The notes beneath the pieces were generated by a model. It had not been told where the DNA came from. It saw nothing but the letters and a program-made list of their open reading frames with translations, and searched no databases. Positions 7,795 to 17,654 of a stretch of DNA of 64,000 nucleotides are shown here, one piece after another; position 1 is the first letter of the stretch; the number at the start of each line of letters is the position of its first letter. A program made the position numbers and the translations under genes. The stretch is from an uncultured Eubacteriales bacterium (GTDB lineage Bacteria; Bacillota; Clostridia; Peptostreptococcales; Anaerovoracaceae): assembly GCA_900315895.1 (NCBI GenBank), contig ONAY01000011.1, forward strand, positions 1 through 64,000, in the 5' to 3' direction.

Positions 7795-8289
7795 ATGGAA
7801 ATATTAAGAGAAGTCAAAGTCAAAAGTGAATCGGAGACCAGAGCCTTCGGAGCGGAGCTTGGAAGGAACGCCTCCCCGGGAGATGTGATCGCCCTGATAG
7901 GGGATCTGGGAGCGGGGAAGACCGCTCTCACATCTGCCATAGCGGAGGGTCTGGGGGTCACCGGAAGGATCTCGAGTCCAACCTTCACCATCGTGAAGGA
8001 GTACCGGACCGGCAGGATCCCTCTGTATCATTTTGATGTGTACAGACTGGCCGGAAACGAAGAGATCATCAGCTGGAGAGACTTCTGGGGAGAGACAGGC
8101 CGGGACCTCAGAGAGGGAGCCATAGACGAACTGGACAACATCGGTGCCGACGAATACTTCTACGGTGACGGACTCACCGTGGTGGAGTGGGCGGATCTGG
8201 TGCTGGAAGCCCTTCCCGAAAACACAAAATATATCTTTATTGAATACGCCCCTGAAGAGGGGCAGAGGATCCTCAGATGTACATTTTAG
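7795..8289 (+). CDS. tsaE: tRNA t6A biosynthesis ATPase TsaE
   Basis: 164 residues with the Walker A motif GDLGAGKT (36-43), the SSPTFTIVKEY switch segment and HFDVYRL, all TsaE hallmarks. TsaE hydrolyses ATP to drive the TsaB-TsaD complex that transfers threonylcarbamoyl to A37 of ANN-decoding tRNAs. An acidic and aromatic insertion (about residues 91-120) makes it slightly longer than the usual 150. There is no Shine-Dalgarno: the ATG overlaps a TATAAT-like stretch (7791-7796), 19 bases after ribU. The 3' end overlaps tsaB by 13 bases. Confidence 0.92.
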   Translation: MEILREVKVKSESETRAFGAELGRNASPGDVIALIGDLGAGKTALTSAIAEGLGVTGRISSPTFTIVKEYRTGRIPLYHFDVYRLAGNEEIISWRDFWGETGRDLREGAIDELDNIGADEYFYGDGLTVVEWADLVLEALPENTKYIFIEYAPEEGQRILRCTF

Positions 8290-9014
8290 CCATTGAGACC
8301 ACCGGACCCAACGGTTCGGCAGCCCTTATAAATGAATACGGAAAGCCAGTGTCTCACAGGGTATCGCATGAATCCATGAGTCATCTGAAGGATCTGATCC
8401 CCATGATAGAGGATATGACCGGTGAACTTAAGATCGGTGGGGAGGATATCTCTGCCATTTCATGCAGCATAGGCCCCGGATCCTTCACGGGCATCAGGAT
8501 AGGCGTGTCCACAGCAAGAGCTCTGGCTCAGGCCTGGGGCAAGCCCTGTGTGGCCGCCTCGTCCCTTACGTCTTTTGTTCACAGAAGAGGCAGGGAAGAG
8601 GGGCTAAGGGACGATGACATGATCTGCGTCATATTAAACGCCAGACGCCATCAGGTCTACGGCTTCGTGGAAGGCCTCATGAAGGCCGGCCCCTACATGA
8701 TAGAGGACGTGCTCAAGGTCATAATGGAAAATGTGACAGAGGGCCGCAGGGTGGTCTTCTACGGAGACGGAGTGGATGCCTACGAGAGCATCATAAGGGA
8801 AACCTTGGGAGAGACTGTGGACTATGTCTTCGCACCGAAGGAATCAAGATATCAGGATGCGGCGGACATCGCCTTAGCCGGACTTGAGAAGTTTAGGGCA
8901 GGGGACACGGTTCACTATTCCGAACTTCTTCCGGACTACATGAGGGAGGCTGAAGCTGAGCAAAAACTCAAGGCCGGAGAACTTCCCATATCCAGGCTTC
9001 CCAAGCAGGAGTAG
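8277..9014 (+). CDS. tsaB: tRNA t6A complex dimerisation subunit TsaB
   Basis: 245 residues of the ASKHA fold: the N-terminal LAIETTGPNGSAALI phosphate loop and GPGSFTGIRIGVSTARALAQ are diagnostic of TsaB. It forms a heterodimer with TsaD and recruits TsaE. It overlaps tsaE by 13 bases and precedes rimI by 4 bases, the classical tsaE-tsaB-rimI-tsaD order. Confidence 0.93.
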   Translation: MYILAIETTGPNGSAALINEYGKPVSHRVSHESMSHLKDLIPMIEDMTGELKIGGEDISAISCSIGPGSFTGIRIGVSTARALAQAWGKPCVAASSLTSFVHRRGREEGLRDDDMICVILNARRHQVYGFVEGLMKAGPYMIEDVLKVIMENVTEGRRVVFYGDGVDAYESIIRETLGETVDYVFAPKESRYQDAADIALAGLEKFRAGDTVHYSELLPDYMREAEAEQKLKAGELPISRLPKQE

Positions 9015-9018
9015 CGCC

Positions 9019-9474
9019 ATGGAATTTGAGATCAGAAGGGCGGAGGAAAAGGATATCCCGGCCATAACCGATCTGGAAAAGGTCTGCTTCGAAGGGAAGG
9101 ACCCCTGGTCCTACGGAGCCTTCTATAACGAGATCGTGGAGAACAGCGACAAGACCCTCTACCTGGTGGCTTTGGCGGACGGTAAGGTCATAGGGTACAT
9201 GGGAGTCTGGATGATCTTGGACGAGGGGCAGATCACCAATGTGGCGGTGGACCCTGAGTACAGGAGAAGACATATCGCAGAGTCTCTCATAGAGGAGATG
9301 GTGCGCCGGACAGCGGAAGAGGGCGTTACCAGCTGGACACTGGAAGCCAGGGTGGACAATGAGCCTGCCATAAGGCTCTATGAAAAGATGGGCTTCCATG
9401 GGGAAGGCATCCGCCCGAAATACTATGAATATGATGGAACAGATGCCCTTATCATGTGGAAGGGCTGTGAATGA
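9019..9474 (+). CDS. rimI: Ribosomal protein S18 alanine N-acetyltransferase-like GNAT
   Basis: 151 residues of the GNAT fold. Motif A is VAVDPEYRRRHIAESLIEEM (acetyl-CoA pyrophosphate loop), followed by LEARVDNEPAIRLYEKMGF. Its place between tsaB and tsaD is the conserved position of rimI, whose product acetylates the N-terminal alanine of ribosomal protein S18. The last bases overlap tsaD (ATGATGA). In the acetyl-CoA loop the usual RRxGxG is RRRHIA, a mild deviation. Confidence 0.88.
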   Translation: MEFEIRRAEEKDIPAITDLEKVCFEGKDPWSYGAFYNEIVENSDKTLYLVALADGKVIGYMGVWMILDEGQITNVAVDPEYRRRHIAESLIEEMVRRTAEEGVTSWTLEARVDNEPAIRLYEKMGFHGEGIRPKYYEYDGTDALIMWKGCE

Positions 9475-10496
9475 TGAAAGATAATAGTTTTTTGACATTG
9501 GGAATAGAGACTTCATGTGATGAGACTGCCATCTCTGTGGTGGCGGACGGGCGCAGAATGCTCTCCAACGTCATCGCCTCTCAGATAGATATCTTCAAAA
9601 ACTACGGAGGCGTGGTGCCGGAGATCGCTTCTCGTCATCACCTGGAGAACATCAACAGCGTGCTGGAGCGTTCTCTTGAGGACGCAGGAGTCACTCTGGA
9701 CGATATCGACCTGATCGGTGTGACAAACGGCCCAGGCCTGGTGGGAGCACTGCTCATGGGAGTATCCACCGCCAAGGCTCTGTCCTTCGCCAAGGGGATC
9801 CCCATGGTAGGTGTGCATCACCTTTCGGGACACATCAGCGCCAACTTCATCTCACACCCGGAGCTTGAGCCTCCCTTCATGAGCCTCATCGTTTCAGGAG
9901 GTCATACTGAGATCGTCAACGTCAAGGATCATTCCGTAATAGAGGTGCTGGGCGGCACCAGAGACGACGCGGCAGGAGAGTGCTTCGATAAGGTCGCAAG
10001 GGTGCTGGGACTGGGATATCCCGGCGGTCCCAAGATCGACCGTGCCGCAAAAGAAGGAGACCCGGACAGCATCTACTTCAAGAGGGTAATGCTGGAGAAG
10101 GGAAGCTACGACTTCAGCTTTTCCGGCCTCAAGACCGCAGTATTGAACTACCTCAACTCCCAGCGTCAGGCGGGCAAAGAGGTGAGAAGAGAGGATGTGG
10201 CAGCATCCTTCCAGCAGGCTGTGCTGGACGTCATCGTGAGAAAGACCATGGATGCCTGCCTGGAGAATCACGAGGACAAGATCGTCATGGCAGGGGGAGT
10301 GGCAGCAAACTCCAGATTAAGGGCCATGATGGAAGAGGAGTGCAGGAAGAACGGCATCAAGCTCTACTATCCGGAGCCCGTGCTTTGCACCGATAACGGT
10401 GCCATGATAGCCTGCGCCGCATACTATAAATACAGGAGGAATGGAGCAGACGGGCTGGACCTGGACTGCTATCCATATCTGGAATTTCAGGCATGA
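9471..10496 (+). CDS. tsaD: tRNA N6-adenosine threonylcarbamoyltransferase TsaD
   Basis: 341 residues, the normal length. GIETSCDETAISVV forms the N-terminal phosphate loop; metal ligands H117 and H121 lie in HHLSGH; SGGHTEIV and GGVAANSRLR follow. It is the catalytic subunit of t6A formation. The start (ATGATG) overlaps the rimI stop by 4 bases and the stop overlaps the ABC-F start (ATGA), so five genes form one coupled operon. Confidence 0.95.
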   Translation: MMKDNSFLTLGIETSCDETAISVVADGRRMLSNVIASQIDIFKNYGGVVPEIASRHHLENINSVLERSLEDAGVTLDDIDLIGVTNGPGLVGALLMGVSTAKALSFAKGIPMVGVHHLSGHISANFISHPELEPPFMSLIVSGGHTEIVNVKDHSVIEVLGGTRDDAAGECFDKVARVLGLGYPGGPKIDRAAKEGDPDSIYFKRVMLEKGSYDFSFSGLKTAVLNYLNSQRQAGKEVRREDVAASFQQAVLDVIVRKTMDACLENHEDKIVMAGGVAANSRLRAMMEEECRKNGIKLYYPEPVLCTDNGAMIACAAYYKYRRNGADGLDLDCYPYLEFQA

Positions 10497-12433
10497 TAAT
10501 TCTGTCAGCCAACAAGTTAACAAAAGCTTACGGAGAAGAAGTGATCTTCAAGGACGTGTCTTTTTCCATCAACGCCGGCGAAAAGGTGGGCTTGATAGGA
10601 AAAAACGGGACCGGCAAGACCACTCTTCTTAACATACTCTCCGGAGAGTGGGATGCCACCGAGGGGGAGTTTTTTGTGCCCCAGGATGTGAAGGTGGGAT
10701 ACCTGAAGCAGAGGGACAATTTCTTTAAGGAAGACACGGTGATCGAAGCTGTGGACGGGATCTACAGTGATCTGCACCGCATAGAAGCCGAGATCGCCAA
10801 GGTGACCGAAGCCATTGACCGGGAGCCCACCAAGGAGCTTATCGCAAGGCTGGACAGCCTTAACCTTGAGTATGAGAGCAAGGGTGGCTACACATATAAG
10901 TCGGAAATGGCAGGGGTGCTTCAGTCCATGGGATTCCCAAAGGAGGAATACCTCAAGAGGATCCAGGAGCTTTCAGGGGGCGAAAAGACCAGGCTGGCTC
11001 TGGCCACCCTCCTTCTGGAGAAGCCGGGGATCCTGATCCTGGACGAGCCCACAAACCACCTGGACATCGACACCTTAAAGTGGCTGGAGCAGTATCTGGC
11101 ATCCTACAGAGGGACCATGATAGTGGTCTCCCATGACAGGTATTTCCTGGACAGGGTGGTGGATCACATACTGGAGATCGACAACAAAAAACTCTACTCC
11201 TACAAGGGCAACTACTCCCAGTTCGCCGAGAAGAAAAAGGCTCGCCGGGAGGCGGAGCTCAAGGCCTACAACATCCAACAGAAGGAGATCCGCCGTCAGG
11301 AGGAGATCATAAGGGTCATGATGGGCCACAATACTGAGCACCTGGTGAAGAGGGCCCAGTCCAGAGAGAAGAGGCTCCAGATGATCGACAGGCTGGAGAA
11401 GCCGGAATCTTCAGGAAAAGATATGAAGCTCACTTTCAAGCAGGACTTCAAGTCGGGAAGCGACGTGCTTCAGACCGAGGACCTGGGGAAGACCCTTTAT
11501 GACAGAGAGCCCCACAGGCATCTTTTCTCCCACCTGAACATGGATATCAAGAGGGGAGAGCGGGTATGCATCGTAGGGCCTAACGGAGTGGGCAAGACCA
11601 CGCTCCTTCGAATGATCATGGGAGAGCTGAAGCCCACGGAGGGTAGGATCAAGCTGGGCGTAAACGTGGCCTTCGGCTACTATGACCAGGGCCAGCAGAT
11701 GCTTCACGACGATCTGAACGTAATCGAAGAGCTGAGGGATTCATATCACCTTTATTCGGATACCGAACTGAGGAACATCCTGGGCAGGTTTCTGTTCAGG
11801 GGGGAGGATGTTTTTCTTAAGGTAGGCTCCCTTTCAGGCGGCGAGAAGGCCAGGCTCACTTTGGCCAAGCTCATGATGAGCGGCGCCAACACTTTGATCC
11901 TGGACGAGCCTACCAATCACATGGACATCGAGTCAAGAGAGGTCTTCGAGGAGGCTCTCATGGACTTCGAGGGAACTTCTGTGATCGTTTCCCACGACAG
12001 ATACTTCCTGGAAAAGATCCCCACCAGGATACTGGAACTGACCCCCGAAGGAGCAGTGGAGTATCTGGGCAACTACGATTACTATCTGGAGAAGAAGGAA
12101 GAAAACGAGACTCTGAGAAACGCTCAGAATGGCTCTAAAACAGCTTCTGAGCCAGACAACGGGAATAGGACCGCCCAGGCCGGTTCCAAGGAGGAGAGAG
12201 CCCAAAAGAAGGCTCAGGAGGCCAGCGAGAGAAGACTCAGGCGGGAGATAGAAAAGACCGAAGCTGCCATCACTTCCAATGAAGAGGAGATGGAGCGGCT
12301 GAGAGCTGAGATGGCTGATCCTGCGATCGCCACGGACTTCGCCAAGCTTGGGAAGCTGGGCACTAGATTAGAGGAGTTAAGGGCCCAGACAGATGAGCTG
12401 TATGAGCTTTGGGAAAAAATTCAGCAGGGATGA
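10493..12433 (+). CDS. ABC-F family ATPase (ribosome-associated)
   Basis: 646 residues with two ABC domains in one chain and no membrane domain. The first has Walker A GKNGTGKTT, signature LSGGEKTRL and Walker B LILDEPTNHLDID; the second has GPNGVGKTT, LSGGEKARL and LILDEPTNHMDIE. They are joined by a basic linker (about residues 240-310) that in ABC-F proteins enters the ribosomal E site. A charged coiled-coil C-terminus (residues 570-646) resembles the Uup/YfmR branch. Its role is translation rescue or quality control; whether it gives antibiotic resistance cannot be decided. It is coupled to tsaD by a 4-base overlap. Confidence 0.88.
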   Translation: MIILSANKLTKAYGEEVIFKDVSFSINAGEKVGLIGKNGTGKTTLLNILSGEWDATEGEFFVPQDVKVGYLKQRDNFFKEDTVIEAVDGIYSDLHRIEAEIAKVTEAIDREPTKELIARLDSLNLEYESKGGYTYKSEMAGVLQSMGFPKEEYLKRIQELSGGEKTRLALATLLLEKPGILILDEPTNHLDIDTLKWLEQYLASYRGTMIVVSHDRYFLDRVVDHILEIDNKKLYSYKGNYSQFAEKKKARREAELKAYNIQQKEIRRQEEIIRVMMGHNTEHLVKRAQSREKRLQMIDRLEKPESSGKDMKLTFKQDFKSGSDVLQTEDLGKTLYDREPHRHLFSHLNMDIKRGERVCIVGPNGVGKTTLLRMIMGELKPTEGRIKLGVNVAFGYYDQGQQMLHDDLNVIEELRDSYHLYSDTELRNILGRFLFRGEDVFLKVGSLSGGEKARLTLAKLMMSGANTLILDEPTNHMDIESREVFEEALMDFEGTSVIVSHDRYFLEKIPTRILELTPEGAVEYLGNYDYYLEKKEENETLRNAQNGSKTASEPDNGNRTAQAGSKEERAQKKAQEASERRLRREIEKTEAAITSNEEEMERLRAEMADPAIATDFAKLGKLGTRLEELRAQTDELYELWEKIQQG

Positions 12434-12443
12434 TTTTTTGCTC

Positions 12444-12472
12444 TTGCATTAAGGCATTAGTGTGTATATAAT
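12444..12472 (+). promoter_or_regulatory. Promoter of acpP-rex
   Basis: TTGCAT, 17-base spacer, TATAAT, 37 bases before the acpP start. A TTTTTTGC copy (12434-12441) sits just upstream. Confidence 0.75.
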
Positions 12473-12477
12473 CCAAG

Positions 12478-12492
12478 TGTTATATTTTAACA
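12478..12492. promoter_or_regulatory. Possible operator (TGTTA-N5-TAACA) at the acpP-rex start
   Basis: An inverted repeat TGTTA TATTT TAACA sits at the expected transcription start. Rex operators read TTGTTAA-N4-TTAACAA (TGTTA-N6-TAACA), so the spacing is one base short. Autoregulation by the Rex encoded in this transcript is possible but weakly supported. Confidence 0.3.
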
Positions 12493-12508
12493 AGCATAGG
12501 AGGATGTT

Positions 12509-12736
12509 ATGGTTTTTGACAAGATCAGAGAGATAATCGTAGAGCAGCTTCAGGTGGATGAAGACGAGATCACTCTTGAAACTAACCTGATGAAGGACTT
12601 AAGCGCAGATTCACTGGACGCAGTAGAGATCATCATGGCCATCGAGGATGAATACGGATTTGAGATCCCTGACGAGGAAGCAGAGAAGATGCAGACTGTT
12701 CAGGACCTGGTAAATTTTGTCGAAGATAACAAATAA
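12509..12736 (+). CDS. acpP: Acyl carrier protein
   Basis: 75 acidic residues with the phosphopantetheine attachment motif DSLDAVEI (Ser35). It carries acyl chains in fatty-acid synthesis. The Shine-Dalgarno AGGAGG lies at good spacing. No other fatty-acid synthesis genes adjoin; instead it is followed 12 bases later by rex, which would link its transcription with the redox regulator. Confidence 0.95.
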   Translation: MVFDKIREIIVEQLQVDEDEITLETNLMKDLSADSLDAVEIIMAIEDEYGFEIPDEEAEKMQTVQDLVNFVEDNK

Positions 12737-12748
12737 CGGCGTATATTC

Positions 12749-13393
12749 ATGAAAGAAAACACCGCACAGGAAAAGAAAAAAAGAGTATCCAAACCCGTGA
12801 TCAAAAGGCTTCCCAGGTACAGACGTTTCCTTGGGGAATTGATGAAGGAGGGAGTTGAGAGGATATCTTCAGCCAAGCTCAGCGAACTCATGGGTTACAC
12901 AGCCTCTCAGATCCGTCAGGATCTGAACAACTTCGGAGCCTTCGGACAGCAGGGGTACGGATACAAGGTAGATTTCCTTTATGAACAGATCGGCAACATC
13001 ATGGGTCTGGACAAGGAATACTACATCATTGTGGTCGGTTTCGGCAGACTGGGACAGGCCATGGCAGGATACATAGACCAGTATGAGAAGCAGTTCAAGA
13101 TCGCGGGCATCTTCGATGTTCCCGACAAGGCTTCAAGCATTGAATTCAAGGACGTCTACGTATCTGACATGGATTCCTTAAAGGCTTTCTGCAAGAAACA
13201 CAGGGTAGACATGGCTGTGCTCACAGTACCCAGAAGCGAAGCTCAGCACGCTTGCGACACCGTAGTCGATGCCGGCATCAAGGGCATCTGGAACTTCACA
13301 TCAGTTGACCTCAAGCTGCCTGAGGATGTTTACTGCGAGAACGTTCACATGTCAGACAGTCTTCACGAACTGTCATATCACTTAAATGAATAA
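12749..13393 (+). CDS. rex: Redox-sensing transcriptional repressor Rex
   Basis: 214 residues. The N-terminal winged helix (KPVIKRLPRYRRFL ... SAKLSELMGYTASQIRQDL) precedes a Rossmann domain with VVGFGRLGQAMAGY that binds NADH or NAD+. Rex releases DNA when the NADH/NAD+ ratio rises and controls fermentation genes. The length and motifs are normal. It is co-transcribed with acpP; no convincing Shine-Dalgarno is present, suggesting coupling. A bidirectional terminator follows at once. Confidence 0.95.
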   Translation: MKENTAQEKKKRVSKPVIKRLPRYRRFLGELMKEGVERISSAKLSELMGYTASQIRQDLNNFGAFGQQGYGYKVDFLYEQIGNIMGLDKEYYIIVVGFGRLGQAMAGYIDQYEKQFKIAGIFDVPDKASSIEFKDVYVSDMDSLKAFCKKHRVDMAVLTVPRSEAQHACDTVVDAGIKGIWNFTSVDLKLPEDVYCENVHMSDSLHELSYHLNE

Positions 13394-13424
13394 AAAAACA
13401 ACCGGCCTCGGCCGGTTGTTTTTA
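13393..13424. terminator. Bidirectional terminator between rex and ferredoxin
   Basis: AAAAACAACCGGC / GCCGGTTGTTTTT with loop CTCG; A and T runs on both sides serve the two convergent genes. Confidence 0.9.
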
Positions 13425-13430
13425 ACTCTA

Positions 13431-13601
13431 TTAAGCCTCCTGAGGTGCGTCTACCGGGCAAACACCGGCACAAGCTCCGCAGTCGATGCAAGTATCAGCA
13501 TCGATGACATAGATTCCGTCTCCCTCAGAGATGGATTCTGTCGGGCACTCTTCAGAGCAAGCTCCGCAAGCGATGCAATCTTCTGTAATCTTATAAGCCA
13601 T
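13431..13601 (-). CDS. 2[4Fe-4S] ferredoxin
   Basis: A 56-residue clostridial-type ferredoxin. Two CxxCxxCxxxCP motifs are seen (CIACGACSEECP and CIDCGACAGVCP), giving eight cysteine ligands for two [4Fe-4S] clusters. It is the low-potential electron carrier of fermentative anaerobes (pyruvate:ferredoxin oxidoreductase, hydrogenase, Rnf-type enzymes). The start has AGGAGGT eight bases upstream on the minus strand; a CTGTTAACAG palindrome lies just beyond. The gene is convergent with rex, a gene for redox control. Confidence 0.95.
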   Translation of the reverse strand: MAYKITEDCIACGACSEECPTESISEGDGIYVIDADTCIDCGACAGVCPVDAPQEA

Positions 13602-13761
13602 TTCTTACCTCCTGTTAACAGTAAAGATATCTTAACGCACTGAATTATAGCAAACATAATCTTAATTGTAAAGGTTTTTTGAATATATTAGATATCAACA
13701 ACATCTTGTAGTATAATCTACCTGCAGGAAATAACTCTAACTATTATTCAAGGGAACAGCC

Positions 13762-14583
13762 ATGGAGATCTGGACTCTCACGGGACCCTCGGGCACAGGC
13801 AAAAGCTTCAGGGCCATCGACATCACACAGAAATACGACATAGACGGCGTCATAGACGACGGGCTTTTCATATACAGAGGAACGGTGGTGGAGGGAGAAT
13901 CCGCCAAGCTGGCTGCCACCAAGGTGGGGGCCATCAAGGCTGCCATATTCAACGACCCCAAGAAAGCGGAGACTGTCAGAAAGTCCATCAGGAAAAAATC
14001 CCCGGACTCCATACTGGTCCTGGGCACCTCCGATGAGATGACGGACCTGATCATCGAGAGACTGGGGCTTTCCGACGGGAAGCAGGAGATCCACAGGATA
14101 TATATCGAGGACATCACCACTGAGGACGAGAGGTCTGAAGCCAAGACTCAGAGGGAAAACTACGGCAAGCACGTCATCCCTGCTCCTGCTCTGGAGCTCA
14201 AAAGATCCTTCGCCGGCTACTTCCTGGATTCCCTGGGGCTCTTCAAGGGCCGCTTCAGACACCAGAACGAAAAGACGGTGGTCAGGCCGTCCTTCAGTTA
14301 CATAGGCGAATATGTTTTGTCCGAAAAGGTCATCTCGGACATAGTTAAGCTGGTGGCCGAGGAGGACAAGGCGATCTCAGGGGTGATCATGGTCACTCAG
14401 GACCCGTCCCCGGGAAACTATGTGGTAAACGCGGCGGTCAGGATAACCTCCGCCTGCAGCCTTTGGGATGATATGCAGAGATTCCAGCAAAAGGTGAAAG
14501 ACGCGGTGGAGCAGATGACGGCCTTCAATGTGGCTGAAGTAAATGTGGAAGTCAGAGGCATAGAGTATCATGGAAGATATTAA
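13762..14583 (+). CDS. P-loop NTPase fused to an Asp23/Gls24-like domain
   Basis: 273 residues. Residues 1-150 form a P-loop NTPase-like domain with Walker A GPSGTGKS (8-15) and a following IDDGLFIYRG. Residues 180-273 (YIGEYVLSEKVISDIV ... GVIMV ... VVNAAVRITSACSLWDDMQRFQQKVKDAVEQMT ... VNVEVRGI) match the Asp23/Gls24 (alkaline-shock) pattern, normally a stand-alone protein. No signal peptide. A TATAAT lies at 13712-13717. It overlaps the downstream glycosylase gene by 14 bases, so both are made together. The function is unknown; an envelope or stress-sensing ATPase role is speculation. Confidence 0.7.
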   Translation: MEIWTLTGPSGTGKSFRAIDITQKYDIDGVIDDGLFIYRGTVVEGESAKLAATKVGAIKAAIFNDPKKAETVRKSIRKKSPDSILVLGTSDEMTDLIIERLGLSDGKQEIHRIYIEDITTEDERSEAKTQRENYGKHVIPAPALELKRSFAGYFLDSLGLFKGRFRHQNEKTVVRPSFSYIGEYVLSEKVISDIVKLVAEEDKAISGVIMVTQDPSPGNYVVNAAVRITSACSLWDDMQRFQQKVKDAVEQMTAFNVAEVNVEVRGIEYHGRY

Positions 14584-15412
14584 AAAATATACATTCAGGG
14601 AAGTGGACTGCTTCGATCCCACCCAGACCTTCGACTGCGGGCAGTGCTTCAGGTGGACTGAGGAGGCTGACTTGAGCTGGACCGGCGTGGCCGGGGATCA
14701 CGTTGCCAACGTGAGGGCGGTGCCTTCGAACGGAGGTCGCCCGGGCATTGTAGACATCGTGGTGGAAGGCACTGGGTCCGAGGAGTTCTGGAGGAACTAT
14801 CTGGACTTGGATTCGGACTATGCGGCCATGAGCAAGGCTCTGATGGATCGCGAGCCGGAGATCATGCCCGGGGCCTGCGAGGCAGGGCGTGGCATCAGGA
14901 TCTTAAGACAGGATTTCTGGGAAGCCACCCTGGATTTCATCATTTCACAGAACAACAACATCCCCAGGATCAGGGGCTGCATCGAGAAGCTGTCGGAGAA
15001 GTTCGGAAAGCCTCTCGGTGAGTTCAGGGGCAGGGAAAGATATAGTCTCCCTGCGCCGGAGACCCTGGCGGGGCTTAGCCGAGAGGATCTGGCCGACGTC
15101 CACCTGGGATACAGGGATGAATACATCATTAAGACTGCTTCTCAGTGGCTGGAGATGACGGAGGAGGAGAGGAAAGCCTCGGTCATAGACTTCCCGGGAA
15201 TTGGCCCTAAGGTGGAGTCATGCATCCGCTTGTTCGGACTTCACGAGATGGAGGCTTTTCCCATCGACGTGTGGGTGGCCAGGCTCATGAACCGTTTCTA
15301 CGGCTTCGAAGAGAAGGACAAGAAGGGAATGAAGGCCTTCGCAGACGAGAGATTCGGGGCTTTGGCGGGGCTTGCCCAGCAGTATCTTTTCTACTATATC
15401 AGGGGATTGTAA
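14570..15412 (+). CDS. 8-oxoguanine DNA glycosylase, Ogg1-type
   Basis: 280 residues. The N-terminal OGG_N-like domain contains FDCGQCFRW; the HhH-GPD domain has FPGIGPKVESCIRLFG, where the Lys is the Schiff-base nucleophile, followed by the catalytic Asp in FPIDVWVARLM. It removes 8-oxoguanine and cleaves the backbone by beta-elimination. Its length fits bacterial Ogg1 proteins found in clostridia. The start overlaps the P-loop/Asp23 gene by 14 bases. Confidence 0.9.
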   Translation: MEDIKKYTFREVDCFDPTQTFDCGQCFRWTEEADLSWTGVAGDHVANVRAVPSNGGRPGIVDIVVEGTGSEEFWRNYLDLDSDYAAMSKALMDREPEIMPGACEAGRGIRILRQDFWEATLDFIISQNNNIPRIRGCIEKLSEKFGKPLGEFRGRERYSLPAPETLAGLSREDLADVHLGYRDEYIIKTASQWLEMTEEERKASVIDFPGIGPKVESCIRLFGLHEMEAFPIDVWVARLMNRFYGFEEKDKKGMKAFADERFGALAGLAQQYLFYYIRGL

Positions 15413-15429
15413 AGAGGCCGCGGGGCGGA

Positions 15430-15439
15430 TTTTTTGCGC
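15430..15439 (+). repeat. Dispersed motif TTTTTTGCGC (seven exact copies in the window)
   Basis: Exact copies on the + strand: 15430, 18793, 25740, 43680. On the minus strand: 7779-7788, 24880-24889, 37350-37359. Near copies TTTTTTGCGG and TTTTTTGCGT lie at 26185 and 61518. Six of the seven exact copies are preceded by A. Three lie inside or just at genes, four between genes. Confidence 0.6.
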
Positions 15440-15483
15440 CCGGGCTATAGAAATCTTTTCATCAAAAAAACACATTTAAATCC

Positions 15484-15511
15484 TTGACAAAGGGCAAACC
15501 AGAGATATAAT
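15484..15511 (+). promoter_or_regulatory. Promoter of groESL
   Basis: TTGACA, 16-base spacer, TATAAT; the CIRCE operator follows at 15520. Confidence 0.85.
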
Positions 15512-15519
15512 AGACTATG

Positions 15520-15546
15520 TTAGCACTCAGTGATTTGGAGTGCCAA
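15520..15546. promoter_or_regulatory. CIRCE operator (HrcA binding site)
   Basis: TTAGCACTC-N9-GAGTGCCAA, one mismatch from the consensus inverted repeat. It predicts heat-shock control of groESL by HrcA, which is not encoded in the window. Confidence 0.95.
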
Positions 15547-15601
15547 ACAAATGAAAGAGAACCGGCCAAAAGCGGCCGGTCGAATATAAGGAGGAATCAA
15601 A

Positions 15602-17525
<1,924 letters not shown>

Positions 17526-17568
17526 GGCACGGATGCCAAGCGTCTCTGAAATCTAACACTGAATAATT

Positions 17569-17608
17569 GACGGCATAGTCGGTTCATATCGGCTATGCCG
17601 TCTTCTTC
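17569..17608 (+). terminator. Terminator after groESL
   Basis: GACGGCATAG and CTATGCCGTC form a 10-bp stem with a 14-base loop, followed by TTCTTC. The T tract is imperfect. Confidence 0.75.
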
Positions 17609-17654
17609 AAAGAAGAATATATCTGCAAACGGATCATGAAGAGGGAGGAAAAAA

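Noticed and set aside
12478..12492. Certain Rex operator before acpP
   Set aside because: Half-site spacing is one base shorter than the known consensus, so it is listed only as a weak possibility.
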